Assembly: GCA_902702965.1 (NCBI GenBank)
Contig: CACRXP010000066.1
Span: forward strand, 1,278,504-1,342,503
DNA length: 64,000 nucleotides
Reading direction: 5' to 3'
Source: Spirometra erinaceieuropaei
Lineage: Eukaryota; Platyhelminthes; Cestoda; Diphyllobothriidea; Diphyllobothriidae
The position numbers and the translations under genes were made by a program. Below, in pieces: positions 21,761 through 31,094 of the stretch; position 1 is the first letter of the stretch; each line of letters starts with the position of its first letter. The notes below the pieces were generated by a model that was not told where the DNA came from, searched no databases, and saw nothing but the letters and a program-made list of their open reading frames with translations.

Positions 21761-21829
21761 TCCTTAAATAGGAGCCCAAGCGGCATCATAATCAAACGCC
21801 CCAAGCCTCTGAAACTAAAATTTTTACAC

Positions 21830-22259
21830 CAACCTGCAAAGTATGCTGCCCAAGTTAGACGAACTGAAGAGCCACATCTGTGACCTTTCCCCTGACGTTT
21901 TTCCTTTGACAGAATCCTGGCTGTCTGAAAGCGTGGATGGTCATGAATTAATACTACCAGGATTTCAATTGTTTCGAAGAGACAGGAGAGAGCGTCAGGG
22001 AGGAGGAATCGTCACGTACGTCAAGCAAGACCTGTTTGTGTCAGAAAAAACAGAACAGTTTGCATACAGCGCCGAGACAATCTGGCTCACTATAAGGGTA
22101 CCAGGATCACATAGCCTTGAAGTTCTGACCGTCTATCGACCACCGAGGAGTGACCCCGAGCCTGATGCTCGTCTGGTAGAAGAGCTAGGACGATTTGCTC
22201 TCCGGCCTGACTTCCTGATCATGGTCGACTTTAATGCACCGCTCATTGACTGGAGTTAA
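21830..22259 (+). pseudogene. LINE 2 endonuclease, N-terminal two thirds
   Basis: NVQ-like start, then LPKLDELKSHICDLSPDVFP, LTESWLSESVDGHE, RRDRRERQGGGIVTYV, EVLTVYRPPRSDPEP and IMVDFNAPLIDWS. The catalytic Glu of LTESWL and the Asp of DFN are retained, although the usual GDFN is VDFN. A stop at 22257-22259 ends the frame, and the rest of the domain continues in the next open frame at 22302. Confidence 0.8.
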
Positions 22260-22301
22260 CTATAAGCGCGCTGCCCAGAATTAGCTTTCGACCGACGCCT
22301 C

Positions 22302-23405
22302 TTGCACATGGCACTCAGGTCATTTCTCACTCACCACGTCCTATTTCCCACGAGGGTGCGTGATGGGCATCAGTCAAACTGCTTTGACCTGGTGCTCACG
22401 AAATCGATGGAAAGCATAGATGGGGTGCAATGTCTGCCTCCCTTAGGTCAAAGCGATCACTTCGTACTTCAATGGGACTATTCAATCTTTTCCGTGCCTG
22501 AACAACCCACCACGTTATTTCTCGTTTTCATAAATGACTGCGCCAAGGACCTAGACTGTGATGCCATCCTGTTTGCAGACGACATAAAATTGTGGAAAGT
22601 TATTCACGATACGGCTAACGCAGACCACCTGCAAGCAAACTTGAACAGGCTCGAAGACTGGTCGAAGCGCTGGCTTATGCCCTTCAGTATAAGCAAGTGT
22701 AACTTTCTTCAACTCGGCGGCTTCAGAGTCCCCAGCCCCAGGACCTACTTTCTAAACGGCACACCACTGCAACAGGTTGACAGTCAGAAGGACCTGGGTG
22801 TATGGATTACATCTTCACTCAAACCAACACTGCACTGCGCGAAGGCGGCTAAATCGGCTACGGCCACATTGCAACTCATTAGGCGAGCATTTATGGGATT
22901 TGACCCTGACTGCTTTTCCAAAATATGTGGCACCTTCGTGCGACCTCATCTAGAATACGCCATACAGGCGTGGAGACCCTGGACTGCCAAGGATTATGCC
23001 GTCTTGGAGAAGGTCCAGAGACGGGCGACCAAAATGACACAAGGTCTGGGAGCACTGCCCTATGAAACCAGACTGTTAATCCTCAACCTGTTTCCCCTTT
23101 CCTACAGGCAATTACGAGGTGACCTTATACTAACATTTCGCATCATCAACGGCCTAGACTGTTGTTTAGATCCCACTGATTATTTCACCCAAGCTAACAC
23201 GCCCACTTTGCGCGGTCATCCGCTAAAACTACGCGCAGGGAAATCAAGAATCAATGGACGAAAGTCCTTTTTCAGTAACAGAGTGGTTGCAGCCTGGAAT
23301 GCCCTGCCTACCGATGTTATAACCTCCTCCTGTGTGAACTCCTTCAAGTGTAGACTTGACCTGCATCAAGCTTCCCAATTACCACCCCCACATCCACTCA
23401 CATAA
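22302..23405 (+). pseudogene. LINE 2 endonuclease end fused to RT end (367-codon open frame)
   Basis: The frame begins with the endonuclease C-terminus (FPTRVRDG, SNCFDLVLTKSMES, GQSDHFVLQWDYSIFS). It then passes at about 22500 straight into the RT palm (FVFINDCAKDLDCDAILFAD, with FADD present) and the C-terminal region (PHLEYAIQAWRPW, RRATKMTQGL, LRGHPLKLRAG). In LINE 4 these parts are separated by about 1.2 kb with the RT fingers and the first catalytic Asp. The deletion kept the frame open, but the product lacks most of the RT and cannot be active. Confidence 0.85.
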
Positions 23406-23565
23406 CCCGGTACCATCTTATACGTGTTTGTACTTCTTGTAATTAGTAAGTAACCATTAATGATTACTCTTTTTCGACTAACTGCCAGCTGTCCGCGAGT
23501 ATGTACAAAATCCCTTTTTCACCTTCCCATTTATCAATGTTTTTCTCCGACGACTTGTAACCAAG

Positions 23566-23598
23566 AGGGAGTTCAAAGGCGCTTGCCTATATTTCCCT
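23566..23598 (+). other. 3'-terminal hairpin of LINE 2
   Basis: Outer stem AGGGA (23566-23570) with TCCCT (23594-23598); inner stem AGGC (23577-23580) with GCCT (23585-23588); loop GCTT. An AATAAA-like string and ACTGAT repeats follow. Confidence 0.7.
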
Positions 23599-23752
23599 TA
23601 ATAAACTGATACTGATACTGATTAAAAATGGTTCAGTGAATTATTGCATGTTCTCCTGACAAACCACTGTCCGCTTTCACGCAATGGGGCTAAACACTTG
23701 ACCACCGGTTGCTGACCCAGGCTTTAAAAAGGAAGTAAATAAAAAGCGGAGA

Positions 23753-24418
23753 TTGGTGCAGAAATCTCTTACTGATGGGAATGCTGCCTCCATAAACGCA
23801 TACAAAACACAGAGGAACTTAATCAGGCGATTTCTCCCCATGACACGGCAAAATTTTGAAAAAGTCCTACTGAATCGTGCTGTGGAAAATCCGAAATTAT
23901 TATACAGCTACATAAGAAGCAGCGCACGAAATAGAGATCCAATTCCCTTCCTGAAGACAAGCGGAGACGCAGAGATTAATGAGGATGGAGAAAAAGCTGA
24001 ATACTTTTCACAATTTTTCAAATCCATCTTTATTAATGAAACTGCATTTACTCCTCCCGACTACGGCTTTGATGAGGGTCCAAAAATTGAGTCTGTATCT
24101 TTTGATGAAGCGACGGTTCGCAAAGGGCTAATGACACTAAATGAGTCGAAATCACAAGGTCCAGACGCCAGAACGCCAAAGTTACTGAAGGAGCTCGCTG
24201 CCGAACTAGTCCAACCATTGTGCATGCTGTTTAAAGTTTCGTTCGAAGCCGGCTGCCTGCCCACCGACTGGAATTCTGCGCGGACCACACTACTGTATAA
24301 AGGAGGCAGCAAGGCCTCTGCAAACAATTACAGACTAATTAGCCTCACATCCATCTACTGCAAAATCATGGGAAAATGTGATCCAGAGAGAGCTAATGCG
24401 CTCCCTAGAGCAGCATAA
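23753..24418 (+). pseudogene. LINE 3 RT, fingers region
   Basis: Motifs: a PKLLYSYIRSSARNRDPIPF block, SKSQGPDARTPKLLKELA (family form KSPGPD), and ARTTLLYKGGSKASANNYR before ISLTSIYCKIM. The frame shifts near 24375 and the protein continues at 24378-24596 with SDAQHGFRSGRSCVTNLLN and VVYIDLEKHLIVF, where the expected KAFDSV motif is damaged by a second shift. Confidence 0.8.
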
Positions 24419-24599
24419 TTTATTATCTGATGCACAGCATGGGTTTCGTAGTGGCAGATCTTGCGTGACTAACTTGCTCAACTGTTTGGAACGCTGCACT
24501 CGGTCAGTTGATGAAGGAAATGCGCTGCATGTGGTCTACATCGACTTAGAAAAGCATTTAATAGTGTTCCACATCAGCGACTCCTGCACAAACTGAGCC

Positions 24600-25609
24600 G
24601 AACAGGCGTTAGGGGTAACCTCTTTAAATGGATTCAAAGCTTCCTATTAGACCGCTCTCAAACTGTCCATGTCGGTGACCAGCAGTCGACGGAGATTTCC
24701 GTTGAAATCGGTGTTCCCCAAGGCTCAGTTCTCGGCCCTACGATGTTCATTATTTACGTCAACGATTGCGTGAGTGAACTGGATTGTGGTGTCGCCATGT
24801 TTGCAGATGACATTAAGCTCTGGAGCGTCATTCGAACTGCAGATGACTAAGAGCATTTGCAGGCGAACCTAAACCGACTCCAACAGCGGGCAAAGGACTG
24901 GCTTCTGCCGTTCAATGAGAAAAAGTGCAATATTCTACGAGTCGGCAGAGCTCGCTCTCCTAGTCATATGGCCAACTGCCTAAATGTAATACCACTGCAA
25001 GAAGTGGATTCGCAGAAGGACTTGGGAGTATGGACTACGACCTCGCTCAAACCCTCGCTGAACTGCACGAAGATAGCCAAGTCTGCAATTTCAGTCCTCT
25101 GCCTTGTCAAGCGGGCTTTCTCTGCCTTTGATGAAGACTGATTCGCTAAAGTATTTCGAACGTTTGTGCGGCCGCAACTAGAAGTTGCTATCCAAGCTTG
25201 GAGGCCCTGAACCGCGAAGGACCTCAGCATCCTTGAAGGGGTTTAAAGGCGTGCAACGAAACTTGTGGCAGGACAGGATTCACTACCATATGCAACGCGG
25301 TTAACTAACCTTGATCTCCTTCCCTTGATTTACAGACAGTTTCGGGGTGATCTGATACAAGCCTTCCGTATCATGCGCGGTCAGGACTGCAGCCTCGTAC
25401 TGGGGGACTTCTTCGAGTTAGCAATCACCACAAACCTACGAGGCCATCCATTCAAACTACGTGTGACAGGGGCCAGGCTGGACACACGAAATTTCTTCTT
25501 CCCTAACAGAGTGCTAGAAGCCTGGAACGCCCTGCCTGTGGATGTCGTTGTGTCTACTTCCGTCGGGGTCTTTAAGAGGAAGCTAGATTTGTGTAGCAAA
25601 GTCCACTAA
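24600..25609 (+). pseudogene. LINE 3 RT palm, thumb and C-terminal region
   Basis: In pieces: IGVPQGSVLGPTMFIIYVND and AMFADDIKLWSVI near 24790-24830 (catalytic FADD intact), a TAA at 24848-24850, then the segment QANLNRLQQRAKDWLLPFNE up to 25141, a stop after AFDED, and 25265-25609 with LPLIYRQFRGDLIQAFRIM and TNLRGHPFKLRVTGARLD. The order and motifs match LINEs 1, 2 and 4. The breaks are scattered, as expected from neutral decay. Confidence 0.8.
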
Positions 25610-25925
25610 ATTACCACCCGACCTCTGTAACCTTGACAAATCCTGTTGTCATAATACTACTTGATTTATTTCAGTAACATTTAAGTTGAATTTCTTATTC
25701 TCTCCAACCCATCGTCTACGCTTACTGACATGCACCTATGCAACTTTTGTCGGCGGGTATATTATTTATTTCCCTGCACTGGAAACGACCGCTGTAAAAC
25801 TGCGCTTACCACTAACATTCGAGTCAGTTTGTTTGTCTGCACAGAGCTGACGCTTTTCCGATTATTCGTAACCTTTATAATAACTTTTCCAGTTTTTGAG
25901 ATGTTGCAGTTGCTTGTAAACAAGT

Positions 25926-25958
25926 AGGGAGTTCAAAGGTGAAGACCTACATTTCCCT
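25926..25958 (+). other. 3'-terminal hairpin of LINE 3
   Basis: Outer stem AGGGA (25926-25930) with TCCCT (25954-25958); inner stem AGGT (25937-25940) with ACCT (25945-25948); loop GAAG. Same spacing as in LINE 2, but the inner C-G pair of LINE 2 is T-A here. Confidence 0.7.
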
Positions 25959-25975
25959 CAATAAAACTGAACTGA

Positions 25976-26255
25976 ACTGCTGCCAACAGTATCTAAGGAA
26001 GGTCCCAAGAAACAAGGAGCCCCTGACAAGGGCCCATATCGATAGTCTTATGGAGCTTGGTAAAAACAAAAAAAATTGCGCTAACCAAACCGGATAAAAG
26101 TTCACGAATTTTGCTAGTGGATCAAACGGATTAAATGGCGAGCCTAAGGGAAATACTGTCGGATCGTTCCAAGTTTTCAAAATCCGAGAATGCTAAGGAT
26201 CGCACGGAGGCTGTCGAGGGTCAGTTGAAGACTATTCTCAAAGAGGGTGCGTGAA
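25976..26255 (+). pseudogene. Penelope-like element fragment, RT N-terminal part
   Basis: The first reading frame gives KEGPRNKEPLTRAHIDSLME. A frame change near 26095 gives PDKSSRILLVDQTD, a stop, then ASLREILSDRSKFSKSENA and an EGQLKTILKEG end. This resembles the first PLE RT motif (a charged ADKG-like block followed by DY...LLSDxSxF). The fragment starts right at the 3' tail of LINE 3 and stops before the second RT motif. What lies at 26255-26530 is not recognised. Confidence 0.5.
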
Positions 26256-26529
26256 CTTATGCCAGCCTGGCTTGACAGAGATGACGACCCGATCGATTTC
26301 AAGTTCCATTCTCGTACAGTTAGTAGAAACGAATCACCGAGTCGATGCTAAGGAAGAATTTCAGATTGTCTACCGGACACCAACATGTTTCTCTAAAGGC
26401 CTACGCCAAAGGATGCCAGAAACGTCCGAGGTAGTGACTATATGGCTAGCGAATCCAGTGCTTTACTTTCAGAAATACCCTGACTCAAGCGCTGTCTCTG
26501 CCGTGGCCAAAACCATCCGCAAGTGATGA

Positions 26530-27460
26530 CATGTCACCCCAAATCTCCAATTACAGTGATGAGTAATCCGTGTACTCAACCCAAGAACATCGCTCAAAGA
26601 CTCTTTTATCCCTCTCCCCTAGCAATGAAGACCAAAACCCATCGAACTCGTCATGCAGGCGATGTGGGGAAGATAAGAAAAATGCCCTTGAGACACATAT
26701 AAACACTGTTAAATTTGTGTATTTTCATTCCTCCAAATAACTATAGTGGCCTGACGAAGAAGTCCCGAAAACATGTGTTTGATAATTTGACTTCTAAAGT
26801 CACAAAAGTCCAGAAATCTGTTCTCGGCTAACTACTCGCACTCGAGTTAACAGTGCACGAATGTTTGACGTAGCATCTCGTCATCGCAGATCTTCACCGT
26901 CGATCGACAATCCGGCCTTTAGAAGATCTTATGGGAGGTAATGCGTACAGTCAAGCCAAGAGAGTGCTACGCCCAACTTTGTGTGCCAGAAGTGTCCTAA
27001 TTGGCGTCTTTACTATGTTCCGCTGCGGAAGTACACAACTTTGGGCTGTCGTTATGTCTGAATTACATGCTGCGGCGAGCCTTACTTCTACCTGTCGCAC
27101 AGTATATGTACAAGTGTTTGGTTAATTCTTCTTGCTTACATTTACGTTTGGTCGCGTAGAAGGCCATTTATGACATTCTCATAGATGTGCGATTCAGGAA
27201 ACCTTTCCTGTCACGCAGAAACCACTCAGAACACAGTTATACGTAGCGCTAATTTCATCAGCTTTGTTGTGCTTTTCCCTGAATTATTTATAGCAAAGAG
27301 CATTTCGGGCTGATTGTTGAATGTCAATGCAAATACCGCATAGGTCAGATGTGGTTATATAGCCCCACCTGAAGTAAACAAATTCCAGCCACCTGAGATA
27401 CAGGTTCGGCTGTAATGTGGGCTTTTATAGTTGGGGCCGGGGAATGCAAAGGCGAGGAGG
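26530..27460. other. Unassigned stretch with a hammerhead-like core
   Basis: No gene is recognised. On the plus strand CTGACGA (26751-26757) and GAAA (26767-26770) are separated by AGAAGTCCC and followed by ACATGT. This resembles a hammerhead ribozyme core, but helix II is missing. Confidence 0.3.
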
Positions 27461-27603
27461 TCAAATAGTTGTGTACACAAGAAAAGCTATTGGTAATGTG
27501 CCGTTGTACTTTGAGTGGTTCAGCAATAGTTCCCCTAATCACTAACCCTTATTCCTATCTCGAATCCCTAATTCGAATTCCCAAGAATAACTAACAATGT
27601 GTA

Positions 27604-28580
27604 AGGACGCTCTCTCGGCGTGTCGAAACGCACTGCAGTGAGCCGGAAGACAAAATTGCCGAACTACAATACCACCGACGGGTCTTCAAAGCCAATGGCT
27701 ACCCGCGCAACTTCGTCGACCGGTGCATACGCAAAAGGGACGAAAGGCCTAACCGCACGGACACCAAATCTTGGCGGGCACTTCCGTATGTCAAGAACGT
27801 TTGGGAAGCTGTCGGCCGCCTTCTTGCACCACCTGGGGTTGGAGTGGCACATAGACCGGAGGCAACCATCAGGCTCCTGGTCATGAAACCGAAAGACCCA
27901 CTGCACGGCTAGAAACGTCTGGAGTCGTTTATCGGATCTGGTGCAGTTGCGGGCAAAACAACTACGTCGGAGAAACCGGAAGACAACTCCGAACGAGAAT
28001 GGCCGAACACGCGGCAGCGATGCGCAGAAATGACGCCAGCTCTCAAGTTGCGGCTCATTCGACGAGATCCGGCCACACATTCAAATTCGATGAGGTCGAA
28101 ATTCTCGAAAGAGGTGACAACCGCGTGAGCCGGGAGCTACTGGAATCATGGTTTACTGGCCCCCAGTCCATCATCAAGTGCAACGATCTTCCTACTCCAT
28201 ACTGCGTGCTAAAACTTCGCCTAGGCGGAGTAACAAGCCATGCGGGGAGCGCAGAGGTGAACACTTTTCCCAACACCGGGGTCGGTGCGTCAGATGTTCG
28301 AGCAATCATCACGCCATCATCCAACGCACGTGATGAAATTGCAACAACTATCGACTCGAATGTCGGCCATCGAGCACTGATCACACCAAGTGCGACGATC
28401 CCGGATGAAGGGGGGAGCCGTGAATGTTCATAGATATGCGGTAGCATGGCTACGGCATCCTATAAATACCGCAGCCCCTTGTGCAGCAACCACCCGTTTC
28501 TGCTTTTTTGTCTCTGATGATGGATTCGAGTAGGAATCCGAAACGTCAGGCTAATAAAGCTCTTGTCCCGGCGATCGTGT
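27604..28580 (+). mobile_element. Penelope-like element D, RT thumb to GIY-YIG and 3' pseudo-LTR
   Basis: This 5'-truncated copy starts in the RT thumb (CVRTLSRRVETHCSEPEDK, ANGYPRNFVDRCI) and continues through the linker (WRALPYVKNVWEAVGRLLAP). After a frameshift near 27915 it reaches the GIY-YIG endonuclease (VYRIWCSCGQNNYVGETGRQ, then RMAEHAAAMRRND, and SRELLESWFTGPQSI). The last open frame, 27999-28433, covers the endonuclease C-terminus. A TATA-like CTATAAATACC (near 28459) and a hammerhead-like core (28514-28543) follow, as expected in a PLE pseudo-LTR. The element sits precisely inside the telomere-like tract. Confidence 0.85.
28514..28543 (+). ncRNA. Hammerhead-ribozyme-like core of PLE D
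   Basis: CTGATGA (28514-28520), helix II GGATTC (28522-28527) pairing perfectly with GAATCC (28534-28539), then GAAA (28540-28543). One extra T separates the first box from helix II, and helices I and III are not clear, so activity is doubtful. A diverged relative (TCCGAAACGTCAGC) lies at the 3' end of the minus-strand PLE near 2870-2830. Confidence 0.4.
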
Positions 28581-29385
28581 CTCCTTCTTCAGTAACCCCT
28601 AACCCTAACCGCTAACTCGCACCCCTAACCCGTAATCCGAACCCCTAGGTTACAAGATATGCAATAAAACCAATTATTTTTGTTTCATCAGCTCACGCAC
28701 TCCATGTGCCAACTTCCACATCCGAACGTACGCATCCAAGCAATATGTGTTTCTGTACGTTTATTAGAATACCTCTGTTAAGGAAGGGAGGGGTGGGGGC
28801 AAAAACGGAACGCATCAGTCTTAATTTCCTACCACGAATGCCGTGGACAGATATTTCCCAAACTCATATCCGGCCCGCCTACTCAGCTCGTCAACCAGCA
28901 GGAATCGAGTGAATCTGGAAATGATTGGTTAAATCCTTGGTCTTGAGGGTTGTGATTACACATAAAACTTGCCCTTCGTCATTAGACCCATTTGGAAGAA
29001 TGTTTTGATTCCTAGGTTGCATATATGGGCATGGAGCGTCTGGTCGACATGTCCACCCATTCCCAAAAAAATACGAACACTGAGCATCATAGCAAAAGCC
29101 AAAAATCAATTTGCATATCCATGGCGGATGGAAGACAGCACAACACCTGACACTGACCTCCCTGATCCATGTGCAATTCGCTCTAGGTGTCAGAACGCCT
29201 GTGAAATTAAATCAACATATTAGCAGTAAGAGAATATTACATCGGAGAAGATCCATTCAGCAAGTATTTGTGCACCCGTAATTATACAGGAAACCAGGCA
29301 TTACTGCTTTGGGTATTCTTTTGCAGGTAGCACCGTGAGTCAATTCTACACAAGCTGCAAAACATACAGGTTGGATTTCAAACGG

Positions 29386-29883
29386 TTATATATGGTCAGA
29401 AGAGCAGTATAGGTTCGCGAAAATGGAAGGATCGAAGCCGGCTGCTGGACCCTTGTAGGCGCGATCAGCAATTGCGTACTCAAGACAGTCATATCCTTCG
29501 GGGAAATAGTCCTGATGGAACTTGTTGGCAAATAACTTGTGGGAGTTTACCAATTCCGGCAAATGTTGAGATCCGAGAATGCAAATATCACGGACGTACT
29601 TGGTAGGACATGGGTTTGGCCTCCAGAGCTTGTAGCGGACAATCCCCGGAAGGCGAAGTACATCCACGTTCTCATCACCGAACTCGTGGAGATTCCGACA
29701 GGCGCCAGGCGCTCCCAAGTGTGCATTGTAGGCGAGGGTCCCGTACAACTGCTCAGGGGGGTGCTTCTTATATGCAAACTGACGCAGCGCTTCTGTCACC
29801 TCGATAGCCCTCTGGTCGTTAAACATGTACTCGACGAATTCCCTTTTGAGCACAACGTGATCCGCATTCTTCATCCATGTCAG
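29386..29883 (-). CDS. Core-2/I-type beta-1,6-N-acetylglucosaminyltransferase, exon 2 (C-terminal half)
   Basis: The exon starts at 29883 after an AG acceptor (ACAAAG) and encodes 165 residues to the stop. Motifs known from the GT14 C2GnT family are ADHVVLKREFVEYMF (near the acceptor-binding region), HPPEQLYGTLAYN (the family has PDEhxWATL, with the catalytic base Glu; E is present), GAPGACRN, WRPNPCPTKYVRDICILG, and HKLFANKF followed by DCLEYAIADRAYKG. The enzyme adds GlcNAc in beta-1,6 linkage to O-glycan cores in the Golgi lumen. Joined in phase 0 to exon 1 it gives 415 residues, close to the vertebrate C2GnT length of about 430. The next open bases upstream (29884-29934) are intron. Confidence 0.85.
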   Translation of the reverse strand: MTWMKNADHVVLKREFVEYMFNDQRAIEVTEALRQFAYKKHPPEQLYGTLAYNAHLGAPGACRNLHEFGDENVDVLRLPGIVRYKLWRPNPCPTKYVRDICILGSQHLPELVNSHKLFANKFHQDYFPEGYDCLEYAIADRAYKGPAAGFDPSIFANLYCSSDHI

Positions 29884-30962
29884 CTTTGTTTCAGGTAATA
29901 ATACAAAAGGAATTGCCTTATGAGTTATAGACAATAAAAGTTATCACAGTGCTAAGTGAGCATATAAACTCATAAACAACGACCATGCTCAAGATATCCG
30001 CACGGGATGAATACTCTCATTTGTCTTAACTATTTGAAGAGGCATACATGAACAAATTGGGATCAAACGTTTTGCAGCCTATTAACCAAGCTCAGCCAAG
30101 TTTTTTCGTCAGTCACGGTTATGAAACGAGGGATGTGGTGAGGCTGAGTAAACCAAGACCGGATGGAACTGCAATCACAATAATTTGATCATTGAGGAGA
30201 GGTAGTATCCGAAACAGTTTTTGCGCACTTGATTTGCATCTTGGGGAATGGGAGTCGAAAATTTATCAAACAGATTTTCCTAACTCTCCTAGAGATCGGC
30301 CCCTCAGTTCAGAGGCTAGGAAGATTAACTTCTAAACAACTGGTCGCGCGTTGGAGGCCCAGGAATTTTAAAAACTGGGATCGGATCTGGCGATCTAATG
30401 AAGACAAATAAGCCAAAACTGGTGGATTTAGTCTCCCTTGCCAGTTTCGGCAATGATACTTTGCATATGTGTACGTGGATACGCTTTACACGCACAATAG
30501 GTTTTTGCCTGTTCCTGAACCCCTATGAGCCATATGAAGCATCTTTTTTCCGGAAAGCCAGTAAATCGGTGTACGCCCATTCCTGAGAAAATAAATAACG
30601 GATCTGCAGCGGCAGAGAATGGCAGGTAGCGTGGTACTGATGAACGTCGATTCGATGAAGTGCTTATGACCCATGTTCTTGACCCCTCTGTGGACCATCT
30701 GCACCGTGAATGAGCACAGGCTTGGATTTCTGGTTACAGCTGCTGGTCAGGATTTCGGATGGCTTAATTAAGTCAAAGTAAGCCCAAAACAGTACTGTAT
30801 CGAATTACGCGCATTCTCTGGCGATCCTCTGTGCTGAAATTATAACTTGGCCGACTTCGAACTCGTAGTTGGTCGTCATTCCATGACCTATGCCACCTAT
30901 ATGGAGCTTGTGTGCCTAGAGAAGTCAACATATCGGCGTGCATCCAGCTATGATTAGACTTT

Positions 30963-30988
30963 TACATATATATATATATATATATATC
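30963..30988. repeat. (TA)n microsatellite
   Basis: Perfect TA run about 100 bases before LINE 5 begins; possibly its insertion target region. Confidence 0.85.
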
Positions 30989-31094
30989 CCGCTCGTCATC
31001 AGTCAGACCAATTATCTAACAGAACTCGTCGGACAGAGGTGCCGTCGACAGATCACAATGCATAGTCGTCCATGGACTTCGTGAATCAACCAAC

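Larger units (their letters stand above)
23625..25979 (+). mobile_element. CR1-like LINE 3, 5'-truncated
   Basis: This copy starts in the linker after the endonuclease (about 23630) and runs through the RT, the C-terminal region and the 3' UTR to an ACTGA-repeat tail at about 25965-25978. It begins directly after the tail of LINE 2. LINE 3 carries the RT part that LINE 2 lacks. 5' truncation is usual for LINEs. Several stops and frameshifts show it is old. Sequence closeness to LINEs 2 and 4 (for example VPQGSVLGPTMFIIYVNDC) puts the three in one subfamily. Confidence 0.85.
27536..28648. repeat. Interstitial telomere-like tract split by a PLE
   Basis: CCCTAA-type units flank the PLE on both sides: 27536-27600 (CACTAACCCTTATTCC, GAATCCCTAATTCG) and 28593-28648 (TAACCCCTAACCCTAACC, CACCCCTAACCCGTAA). 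In the other duplicate arm the equivalent tract (7121-7242, TTAGGG strand) is uninterrupted. Confidence 0.7.
27462..30800 (-). repeat. Inverted segmental duplication, right arm (with the intact exon 2)
   Basis: Homologous to 3925-7312 in inverse orientation. It holds exon 2 of the glycosyltransferase, about 0.9 kb of intron upstream of it and about 1.9 kb of downstream flank including a PLE of about 1 kb. The two arms are separated by about 20 kb of LINE, BEL/Pao and PLE sequence. Confidence 0.8.

Noticed and set aside
26751..26776. Active hammerhead ribozyme
   Set aside because: CTGACGA and GAAA are present, but the bases between them cannot form helix II.
29539..29898. 119-codon plus-strand frame
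   Set aside because: It is the antisense of glycosyltransferase exon 2.
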